Assembly: GCA_002496355.1 (NCBI GenBank) | Contig: DAJP01000027.1 | Coordinates: 20,149 to 33,072 of the forward strand | Reading direction: 5' to 3' | Source: Euryarchaeota archaeon UBA346 | GTDB lineage: Archaea > Thermoplasmatota > E2 > DHVEG-1 | Length of the DNA stretch: 12,924 bases | Shown here: positions 1 through 5,974 of the stretch, piece by piece | Layout of the letters: each line of letters starts with the position of its first letter | How positions within the stretch are numbered: position 1 is the stretch's first letter | Program-made: the position numbers and the translations under genes | Notes under the pieces: model-generated | Database searches by the model: none | Seen by the model: only the letters and a program-made list of their open reading frames with translations | Told to the model about the DNA's origin: nothing

Positions 1-1117
1 GGATGTTTTTCTTCACACAGATCTCCTTGAGTTCCTTTGGCCAGACTGTGACGCTGACCTCACCAAGGTGTGCCTTCTTCAGGAGGTACATATAAGTCCG
101 TGATTGTCCGATGCCTCCACCGATACTGAGTGGTATTTTATTGTTCAGGATCGCCTGATGGTAGGGGAGTTTGAGGAAATCTGTTTGTCCGGATAACTCT
201 AGTTGTTTCTTCAATGTATCCGGGGTCACTCTGATTCCCATTGAAGACAGCTCATGTCGTCGCTGTGTGACAGGGTTCCAGACGAGAATATCTCCATTTA
301 AACCATAGGTTGGTTTCCCGGTTTCCTTTGATGTATCGGTGATCCAGTCATCATAATCAGCGGCACGCATCTCATGGGGGTATCCGTCTTTTAATACAGA
401 ACCGATGCCGACGATGAAGACCGCTGGGTGGTCCTGCAGGATTGCGGTCTCTCGCTGCTTCCGAGGCAGCTCAGGATACATATCCAGAATTTCTTCTGCG
501 TGGAAAAACTCAAGTTTGCTAGGGAGATTGGGAATCGTTTTAGATTCGAGCTGGGGAAATTCATCAAGAATGAGGGTTTCAGCGCCTTTGAAGACTTTCC
601 AGATTTTATTGACCGTGTCTTTCAAATATGATATCGTTCGTTGATCTTTTGTGATGACTTTCTCCCAATCCCATTGATCCACATAGGAGCTGTGGTCATG
701 GTCCAGGAAATAATCTTTCCGGACGGCACGCATATCGGTGTTCAGACCCTCACCGATTTTCATGTCAAATTCTTTTAATGCCATGCGTTTCCATTTTGTG
801 GCCGCTTGTACGACCTGTGCTTGCATGCGTGGTGATATACCTAAGCCGCAGGGGAACTCCACTGGTGTTCGTGAGCCGTCTCGGTCCAGGTAGTCGTTCA
901 CACCACTCTCCTTATCCACGATTAAAGGAACAGTCACCATGATGAGATTCAGTTCTTTACCTAAATGCTCCTCGATGTAGTTCTTTGCTGCAAAAATCGC
1001 TTTCTGCGTCTCTTTTGGTGTTAGCAGCGATTTATAGTTTTTTGGAAGGACTTTTTCAACTTCTTTATAAGTACTTATACCTGGGCCTGCAAGATCTGCT
1101 TTCTTATCTGTCATCAT
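1..1117 (-). CDS. asnA: Aspartate--ammonia ligase (asparagine synthetase A), 3' end cut by window edge
   Basis: Makes asparagine from aspartate, free ammonia and ATP (releasing AMP and PPi) in the cytoplasm; its fold is related to class II aminoacyl-tRNA synthetases. Translating the minus strand from 1117 gives 372 open codons with no stop. Family signatures seen are YVDQWDWE (about residues 145-152), DYDDW (254-258), GLNGDILVWNPV (272-283), ELSSMGIRV (289-297) and IGGGIGQSR (332-340), all closely matching bacterial AsnA. The visible end, around VWPKELKE, corresponds to the last dozen residues of E. coli AsnA (330 aa), so the stop should lie just outside the window. The protein is about 40 residues longer than the E. 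coli enzyme, mostly at the N-terminus. The start may be the ATG at 1117 or the adjacent one at 1114. A TATA box lies at 1152-1161, so the gene is probably transcribed on its own. Confidence 0.95.
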   Translation of the reverse strand, partial: MMTDKKADLAGPGISTYKEVEKVLPKNYKSLLTPKETQKAIFAAKNYIEEHLGKELNLIMVTVPLIVDKESGVNDYLDRDGSRTPVEFPCGLGISPRMQAQVVQAATKWKRMALKEFDMKIGEGLNTDMRAVRKDYFLDHDHSSYVDQWDWEKVITKDQRTISYLKDTVNKIWKVFKGAETLILDEFPQLESKTIPNLPSKLEFFHAEEILDMYPELPRKQRETAILQDHPAVFIVGIGSVLKDGYPHEMRAADYDDWITDTSKETGKPTYGLNGDILVWNPVTQRRHELSSMGIRVTPDTLKKQLELSGQTDFLKLPYHQAILNNKIPLSIGGGIGQSRTYMYLLKKAHLGEVSVTVWPKELKEICVKKNI

Positions 1118-1151
1118 AAATATCAAACCTTCTTCCAGGCTAATCAGAAGA

Positions 1152-1161
1152 GATATTTAAA
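1152..1161 (-). promoter_or_regulatory. TATA box of asnA
   Basis: On the minus strand TTTAAATATC is preceded by a purine-rich AAAGG that could serve as a BRE. A transcript starting about 26 bases from its centre would begin near 1130, leaving a leader of about 13 bases before the ATG at 1117. A weak GAAGGT ribosome-site-like stretch sits at 1127-1132. Confidence 0.6.
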
Positions 1162-1220
1162 CCTTTATCATTGCTATAAAAGAAAAGTTATTGATTTTTC
1201 GTAGAATACTTGAAGAAGAA

Positions 1221-1670
1221 TCACTGCGGTGGATTCGTCGTTTGATGAACGGAAAGGACCGTTATTTTAATGATTAATCGTTTTCCAGCAAGGAGATGAT
1301 TCATATCAAGAGTGATTGACATATCATCCATGGTCAGAATAGTTCCGATGAATGATTTTCCCGTAGGGGTATCAATTTTGATGCGCGAACCGATTTCTAA
1401 AGTTACCTCGGTGTTGAACACTGATTTGGGTACTTTAATAATAAGATCATCGATGTGGGGACCGAAGGCATCATCTGGTTCAAGGGTGAGGATTTTTGTT
1501 TCTCCTTCCGTCATATTTTGCAAGGCGTTCTCAACAGGGGTGAAAAACTTTCCATCTCCAACGATAAGCTCGAGTGGGTTCTGTGCATCGTTATTATAAC
1601 AGAGTTCACCAGACTCTAATTTCGCTTCACATAAAAGCTGAACCGTATCCCCTTCCTTAATATTTGTCAT
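1221..1670 (-). CDS. FKBP-type peptidyl-prolyl cis-trans isomerase, SlyD-like
   Basis: Probable folding helper that isomerises Xaa-Pro bonds, with a chaperone insert. The 149-residue protein shows the split FKBP layout of short archaeal/SlyD-type isomerases. The N-terminal half has GDGKFFTPVENAL and MTEGE (about residues 38-56), matching the FKBP pattern of a glycine-rich turn followed by the helix and GE. PDDAFG then leads into the inserted flap region (about 70-120). The closing FKBP strand is DMNHLLAGKRLIIKI, equivalent to the DxNHxLAGxxLxFxI hallmark. There is no signal peptide or membrane segment, so it is cytoplasmic. It lacks the His-rich tail of bacterial SlyD. The start is well supported by AGGAGAG at 1674-1680, five bases before the ATG. 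It lies between nrdJ and asnA in the same orientation, but both gaps contain TATA-like sequences. Confidence 0.9.
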   Translation of the reverse strand: MTNIKEGDTVQLLCEAKLESGELCYNNDAQNPLELIVGDGKFFTPVENALQNMTEGETKILTLEPDDAFGPHIDDLIIKVPKSVFNTEVTLEIGSRIKIDTPTGKSFIGTILTMDDMSITLDMNHLLAGKRLIIKITVLSVHQTTNPPQ

Positions 1671-1704
1671 AGTCTCTCCTTTTCACCATCTCTGCCCGAC
1701 AAAC

Positions 1705-1712
1705 AAAAAAAA
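1705..1712 (-). terminator. T8 tract between nrdJ and the FKBP gene
   Basis: The minus strand carries eight consecutive T residues followed by GTTTG, about 95 bases beyond the nrdJ stop and 35 bases before the FKBP start. Poly-T runs without a hairpin can terminate archaeal transcription. It could end the nrdJ transcript, or cause partial termination inside the FKBP leader. Confidence 0.3.
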
Positions 1713-1780
1713 TACACTACATGAGATACTGGTGCATCAATTTCATCCGTAGGGTGGAAAATCCTATCTCGTTATGGTAC

Positions 1781-1790
1781 TTAAATATTT
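1781..1790 (-). promoter_or_regulatory. TATA box of the FKBP gene
   Basis: AAATATTTAA on the minus strand lies just after the nrdJ stop codon. A start site near 1760 would give a leader of about 90 bases, the longest predicted in the window. A closer start, driven by the weak T-rich element at 1705-1714, cannot be excluded. Confidence 0.45.
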
Positions 1791-1806
1791 GTTTTTTTCA
1801 TGTCGA

Positions 1807-3882
1807 TTAATGCGGACATAAACCGGTTGGGCATCCTCCGGCATAATCAGATGAGACCACAATTGGTTTTCCTGTTCCAAGATACAAGACTTGCTCTGGT
1901 TTGCTGCCATATCGGTACACCGTGATTCCTTTGCATTTCAACTTCCATGCGAGCAGATAAATTTCTTTCACATGGTGTTGTGTCGCGTTCCTTGGCAGAT
2001 TGACTGTTTTGCTAACCGCGTTATCCGCATGGCGTTGGAATGCTGCCTGCATCTGGACATGGAACTCTGGTGGGATGTCTAGTGAGGTGACAAAGATTCG
2101 TTTCAGATCTTCGGGGAGTTTTAATTTCTTGATATTCCCTGTTTTGGAGATCTCCTGGATTAATTTCTCTGAATAGAGGTCACGTCGTATCAACTCTTTT
2201 TTGAAAATGTCATTTATCTCTGGCAATTGTTTTCCGTCCATGACACGGCGGAGGAACGCTAACGCAAACACAGGTTCAATGCCGGATGAGCAACCGGCGA
2301 TGATGCTGATGGTCCCGGTGGGTGCGATGGTGATACAGGTCGTGTTCCGCATCGCTGGATACTTGTTCAACCAGGTGCTGTGATTGAAATTCTTAAACGA
2401 TCCTCGTTCTTTTCCCAGTTCCATTGATTTTTGTTGTGCTTCTTGTGCGATGAACTTGATTATTTTTTCCCCTAGTCGTAATGCTTCTTTGCTGTCGTAG
2501 GGAATCTGTAGCATGAATAATACATCTGCAAATCCCATCACACCAAGACCGATTTTCCTATTGGCTTTTGTGATGTCTTCTGTTTCTTTCAGTGGATAGT
2601 TGTTCGCATCGATGACATTATCGAGGAAATGGACCGCGAGTCGGGTGGTTGTTCGCAATTTTTTCCAGTTGATGTGCCCGTTCGTCATCATTTTTAGAAG
2701 ATTGATGCTACCAAGATTGCAGGATTCAAATCCGAGCAGAGGAACCTCACCGCAGGGGTTTGTGGCTTCTATACGAGCAATATTTTTAAGGGGATGTTTT
2801 CGGTTGATTTCATCGATGAATAAGAGTCCTGGGTCCCCGGTCTCCCAGGCGTTTCGTATTATCATTTCAAATAAATCCGCTGCGTTGATCTTCTGGATGA
2901 TTTTGCCGGTTTTCGGGCTCCGTAAAAGAATTTGTTGATTCTTCTGTGCCTTTCTCATGAAAGCGTCAGTCACGGCGACGGAGATGTTGAAGTTTGAGAG
3001 CTTCTTGCCTGATTTTGCTGTCACGAAATCAACGATATCAGGATGGGTGCACTGTAGGATGCCGATGTTTGCCCCTCGGCGTTTCCCCCCTTGTTTGATC
3101 ACATCGGTCGTGCTGTCAAAGATACGCATGAACGAGATAGGGCCGCTCGCGACACCTTTGGTGCTTTTCACGATCGCTCCTTTTTCTCGTAGACGGCTGA
3201 AGCTAAACCCGGTTCCTCCCCCGGATTGCTGGATGAGCGCCATCTGTTTCAGTGTGGTGAAAATCCCTTCCAGGCTATCCTCGATAGGGAGGACGAAACA
3301 GGCGGAGAGCTGTCCTAGCTTGGTGCCTGCATTCATCAGGGTCGGTGAGTTTGGCAAAAACTCTAACTTCCGCATCGCAGTGAAGAATGCCTCTTCGGTT
3401 TTCTTCGTGTCTTTTCTATAGCGGCTGTCTTGTGCTGCGATTGCTGTGGCGACCCGCTTGAATAACTGGGTTGGTGTTTCGATGATTTTACCGTTCTCAT
3501 CTTTTAACAGATATCGTTCTTCTAGCACTTTTAGGGCATTGACATCAAGTTTTAGATCATCGTGAATTTTGAAATATTGCTTAAGTTCCCGGGCGATTCC
3601 TCGTGAGCGTCGATACAGTGAATATGCCTTATACACGCGTTTCTCACGTTTTTCAAGGACGTCTTCTACGGTGTCCTGAATCTGTTCGATGGAAGGAACT
3701 CCTTGGTAAAAATTCTTTTGTTTCGAGTTGAGCGCTTCGATAGTCTTTCTGCTGAGAAACTCAGCTTTTTTCCTGTTTTTTACATCGATGTATAGCATCG
3801 CCTTCTGAATGGCGACCGTGATTTTTTCAGCTTCAAAAGGAACGAGTTCACCGGTTCTTTTTCGAACATGGGTAATCATCAT
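1807..3882 (-). CDS. nrdJ: Adenosylcobalamin-dependent (class II) ribonucleoside-diphosphate reductase
   Basis: Reduces ribonucleotides to deoxyribonucleotides using a radical generated from adenosylcobalamin, without oxygen or a small subunit. The 691-residue protein begins with an ATP-cone domain (about 1-95, starting ITHVRKRTGELVPF). The ten-stranded catalytic barrel follows. The redox pair is Cys195 (SACFVLP) and Cys388 (SCNLGS). The thiyl-radical site is N375-P-C377-G-E379, and a nucleotide-binding loop is at APTGTIS (520-526). QQSGGGTGFSFS and KQGGKRRGANIG are typical of NrdJ. The tail GGCPTGLCPH has Cys684 and Cys689, the shuttle pair that re-reduces the active site, so the enzyme looks complete. 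There is no clear ribosome site, but a TATA box at 3910-3919 predicts transcript initiation about 4 bases before the ATG, which fits leaderless translation. The ATG at 3879 is an alternative start. Confidence 0.96.
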   Translation of the reverse strand: MMITHVRKRTGELVPFEAEKITVAIQKAMLYIDVKNRKKAEFLSRKTIEALNSKQKNFYQGVPSIEQIQDTVEDVLEKREKRVYKAYSLYRRSRGIARELKQYFKIHDDLKLDVNALKVLEERYLLKDENGKIIETPTQLFKRVATAIAAQDSRYRKDTKKTEEAFFTAMRKLEFLPNSPTLMNAGTKLGQLSACFVLPIEDSLEGIFTTLKQMALIQQSGGGTGFSFSRLREKGAIVKSTKGVASGPISFMRIFDSTTDVIKQGGKRRGANIGILQCTHPDIVDFVTAKSGKKLSNFNISVAVTDAFMRKAQKNQQILLRSPKTGKIIQKINAADLFEMIIRNAWETGDPGLLFIDEINRKHPLKNIARIEATNPCGEVPLLGFESCNLGSINLLKMMTNGHINWKKLRTTTRLAVHFLDNVIDANNYPLKETEDITKANRKIGLGVMGFADVLFMLQIPYDSKEALRLGEKIIKFIAQEAQQKSMELGKERGSFKNFNHSTWLNKYPAMRNTTCITIAPTGTISIIAGCSSGIEPVFALAFLRRVMDGKQLPEINDIFKKELIRRDLYSEKLIQEISKTGNIKKLKLPEDLKRIFVTSLDIPPEFHVQMQAAFQRHADNAVSKTVNLPRNATQHHVKEIYLLAWKLKCKGITVYRYGSKPEQVLYLGTGKPIVVSSDYAGGCPTGLCPH

Positions 3883-3908
3883 AGTTTCTAATCGTTGTTT
3901 TGTTATAA

Positions 3909-3919
3909 AAATATATAGA
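3909..3919 (-). promoter_or_regulatory. TATA box of nrdJ (leaderless transcript predicted)
   Basis: The minus strand reads CTATATATTTTTATAAC here. Its centre is about 30 bases upstream of the nrdJ ATG, so initiation about 26 bases downstream puts the RNA 5' end almost at the start codon. This leaves no room for a riboswitch or a ribosome-binding site. Confidence 0.65.
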
Positions 3920-3949
3920 CAGAGCTGTGAGGTCTGAGGGAGAGGATAG

Positions 3950-3959
3950 CATAAAAAAT
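3950..3959 (+). promoter_or_regulatory. Possible TATA box of the two-helix protein gene
   Basis: GCATAAAAAA on the plus strand would place the transcript start near 3980, about 18 bases before the ATG at 3998. That leader would just include the GGTGAG ribosome site. The gap 3883-3997 is therefore a divergent promoter region shared with nrdJ. Confidence 0.35.
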
Positions 3960-3997
3960 GATGAGTGTTATATCCCCTCGTTAATTATGGTGAGTGT

Positions 3998-4216
3998 ATG
4001 TTTCAGGAAATAAGTTATTATCTGATTGGTGGGATTCCTTTTGTTGTGTATCTTGGTGTTGTCGTTTTTCTCCTGTTCTTCATCACAGGGATGATTGCGA
4101 TTCTAAGGAAAAAAGGGAAAACGAAGATCTCGGTGAAATGGCATTTTCGTCTTGCGTATTTTTCGATTATTCTTGGTGGTATCCACCTCATTTTAGGTAT
4201 ATCTTCATATATATAG
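3998..4216 (+). CDS. Small two-helix membrane protein with conserved-looking histidines
   Basis: I do not recognise a named family. From the ATG at 3998 the product is 72 residues with two predicted transmembrane helices: about 9-36 (IGGIPFVVYLGVVVFLLFF region) and about 50-71 (LAYFSIILGGIHLILGI). They are joined by a basic loop (RKKGKTKISVKW), which should face the cytoplasm. His49 (KWHFRLA) at the membrane edge and His63 within helix two resemble haem-ligand placement in small cytochrome b-like membrane proteins, but this is only inference. The start is chosen because GGTGAG at 3989-3994 fits the archaeal 16S tail; the in-frame GTG at 3965 has no such site. It is followed 72 bases later by an exported protein on the same strand, which suggests a shared role at the cell surface. 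Confidence 0.7.
   Translation: MFQEISYYLIGGIPFVVYLGVVVFLLFFITGMIAILRKKGKTKISVKWHFRLAYFSIILGGIHLILGISSYI
4206..4216 (+). promoter_or_regulatory. Possible TATA box for the exported-protein gene
   Basis: CATATATATAG overlaps the last codons and stop of the upstream membrane-protein gene. It would start a transcript near 4237, about 50 bases before the GTG at 4289. A second weaker element, GATATACTTTT, follows at 4220-4230. The downstream gene may thus be expressed both with its neighbour and separately. Confidence 0.4.
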
Positions 4217-4288
4217 AACGATATACTTTTAGTGCGTAATATAGAAAAAAACAGGAAGTATCTACTCAGCGAAAAAAAAGGTGAAATC

Positions 4289-4792
4289 GTGAAACAAAGA
4301 CAAAAGAACAACAAACCAAAGCAGGCAACTCCTTGGAAATACCTGACCATCATCCTCCTCTCAGCTTCAGTATTGATGATTACATCTTTCACTGCCTCTG
4401 CCCATGCACCCTCGACACTGACACTCTCCTATACGCTCCAAACCCAGGAATTACGCATCACTATCACCCATCAAGTAGCCGACCCTACAACTCATTACAT
4501 CGCAAAGATAGAAATCAAAAAAAATGGAGCAACCTACAACACAACACTATACACAGAACAACCCGACCCTAATAGCTTTTCCTACAGCTATCCTGTCAAC
4601 GCGACCATCGGGGATGCACTAGATGTCACCGCGTCATGCATCCAGGGTGGATCGAAAACCACACAATACACAATCACACAGGATGCGACGAATAATGGTA
4701 AGAATAATTCATCCACACCAGGTTTCGAACTTTTAATTTTCCTTGGAGCTGTACTCAGCGGGATATTTCTCCTACGAAAAAAATCCAGTTAA
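4289..4792 (+). CDS. Exported, C-terminally anchored beta-sandwich-like protein (SoxZ/desulfoferrodoxin-like motif)
   Basis: From the GTG at 4289 the product is 167 residues. It has a basic N-region, a hydrophobic signal segment (about 17-38) ending TASAHA, a secreted domain (about 40-130), a Thr/Asn/Ser-rich linker, then STPGFELLIFLGAVLSG followed by RKKSS. This tail looks like an archaeal PGF-type sorting or anchoring signal. The secreted domain is rich in alternating hydrophobic/polar strands and contains H61-x(7)-H69-YIAKIEI. This recalls the H..HYIxxI strand of SoxZ and superoxide-reductase domains, which share an Ig-like fold; metal or sulfur chemistry is inference. The start is preferred because GGTGA at 4280-4284 precedes it by four bases; the upstream in-frame GTG at 4232 lacks one and would give an unusually long pre-signal region. 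Its stop overlaps the convergent aminotransferase stop. Confidence 0.75.
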   Translation: MKQRQKNNKPKQATPWKYLTIILLSASVLMITSFTASAHAPSTLTLSYTLQTQELRITITHQVADPTTHYIAKIEIKKNGATYNTTLYTEQPDPNSFSYSYPVNATIGDALDVTASCIQGGSKTTQYTITQDATNNGKNNSSTPGFELLIFLGAVLSGIFLLRKKSS

Positions 4793-5919
4793 TGGTGAGC
4801 TTGCAGACTCTGCATCCCTTTTTCTAGTGCATCTAATGCATCCTGCAGCAGGGGCAATTCACATCCATAAGAAATCCTAACAAAACCTTCTTGATTGAAA
4901 TACGACCCAGGATTCACCAGAATCTTCTGTGATTGAAATAAGGATGAACAGAGATCGACCGAAGACATCTTCAAATGATATCGTGGGAAACACATGATGC
5001 CACCATCAGGCTCGACCCAGTCAAAGAATTCTGTATGACTCCTCATCCATTTCCTCAGATATTCACGGTTTGGTTGTCCTCTTTCCTTGAATCGTTTAAT
5101 CAGTTCATGACGAGCAACACGCAGGATGCGCGCCGTCATGATCTCGGACGTATACGATGAAGCACCCGTGGTATGAGCCTTCATCCGTTGACAGAGCGTA
5201 GCAACCTCTGGAGGCGCAATGACCCATCCAGAATGAAGCCCACCTAACCCATAAATCTTCGTCGCACTCCCCGTCACAATCACGTTGGGAATACCAAAAG
5301 AAGACGATGCTGCTACAAAGGACCCATCAAGAAAAATTTCATCAACAAGCACATACGCGCCATACTCCGAAGCGATCTTGGCAACCGAGATAATTGTCTT
5401 TTTATCCATCAAGACACCACTCGGATTATGAAGGTTCGTAAGAACAACCAATTTTGTTTTCTTGGTAATATAGTTCGAAAGCGTCTCACTCTCAACCTTG
5501 AATTTGTTTTCAAACAATCGCGGTAAATTAATTCTATACGCTCCAAGCATCTCCGGGGTCAACCACATCGGTTGATATCCTGGTTGTTCGATAATAAATT
5601 CATCTCCTTTGGAAAGAAGGGAGGAAAACAGAAGGAAATTTCCCTCGGTAGCCCCCGTCGTCGTCACAATATTGTGAGGATCACAGGAGTACATCGAACA
5701 CAATGTTTGTTTCAACTCATCCGCGCCATATTGGGCATTTGAACCTAACTCAAAACTATCAGAAAATGACGGCTCTGCAAATGCTTTGTATTCGCGAATC
5801 GTCAGACCATGAATATTGCTAAACGCCAGATTATAGGTCGCATTAGGTGCGTTGCGCAGCAACCATTCAAACAGATCAATCCGAGGAGCCTGCATGGAGG
5901 CAAACATCACACAAGACAT
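4789..5919 (-). CDS. Pyridoxal-phosphate aminotransferase, class I/II (fold type I)
   Basis: Likely transfers amino groups between an amino acid and a 2-oxo acid; the substrate cannot be told. The 376-residue cytoplasmic protein has the fold-type I landmarks: the cofactor phosphate loop region TTTGATEGN (86-94), N165 in NLHNPSG, D193 in VDEIF (pairs with the pyridine nitrogen), Schiff-base K221 in GSATKIYGL, and R348 in FVRISYG (binds substrate carboxylate). All catalytic residues are present. ATG codons at 5919, 5907 and 5895 are all in frame, and none has a ribosome site. The first gives the longest protein, but MQAPRIDLFEWLL from 5895 would also make a natural N-terminus. It is convergent with, and overlaps by four bases, the exported-protein gene, and lies downstream of the secreted Ntn hydrolase. 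Confidence 0.9.
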   Translation of the reverse strand: MSCVMFASMQAPRIDLFEWLLRNAPNATYNLAFSNIHGLTIREYKAFAEPSFSDSFELGSNAQYGADELKQTLCSMYSCDPHNIVTTTGATEGNFLLFSSLLSKGDEFIIEQPGYQPMWLTPEMLGAYRINLPRLFENKFKVESETLSNYITKKTKLVVLTNLHNPSGVLMDKKTIISVAKIASEYGAYVLVDEIFLDGSFVAASSSFGIPNVIVTGSATKIYGLGGLHSGWVIAPPEVATLCQRMKAHTTGASSYTSEIMTARILRVARHELIKRFKERGQPNREYLRKWMRSHTEFFDWVEPDGGIMCFPRYHLKMSSVDLCSSLFQSQKILVNPGSYFNQEGFVRISYGCELPLLQDALDALEKGMQSLQAHH

Positions 5920-5935
5920 ATATTACAGTATGGAG

Positions 5936-5957
5936 AAAAAAGAAAAAAAAGAAGAAA
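5936..5957 (-). terminator. T-rich tract after the secreted hydrolase gene
   Basis: The minus strand has three T runs (T4, T8 and T6) broken by single C or CTTC, starting about 14 bases past the stop at 5971. No hairpin is visible. This fits archaeal poly-T termination, though it would also lie in the leader of the next gene. Confidence 0.4.
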
Positions 5958-5964
5958 ATAAATC

Positions 5965-5974
5965 AAATATTTAA
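5965..5974 (-). promoter_or_regulatory. Possible TATA box of the 4789-5919 aminotransferase gene
   Basis: TTAAATATTT on the minus strand overlaps the stop codon of the upstream hydrolase gene. It would give a start near 5944 and a pyrimidine-rich leader of about 25 bases. A second candidate, GTAATATATG at 5918-5927, would instead give a leaderless message beginning at the ATG at 5895. Confidence 0.4.

Noticed and set aside
2957..3421. 154-codon plus-strand reading frame inside the nrdJ region
   Set aside because: It lies wholly antisense to catalytic-core codons of nrdJ, its translation has no recognisable domain, and no promoter or ribosome site precedes it.
3883..3997. Cobalamin riboswitch controlling the B12-dependent reductase
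   Set aside because: The predicted nrdJ leader is only a few bases long and the gap shows no B12-box-like or hairpin-rich stretch.
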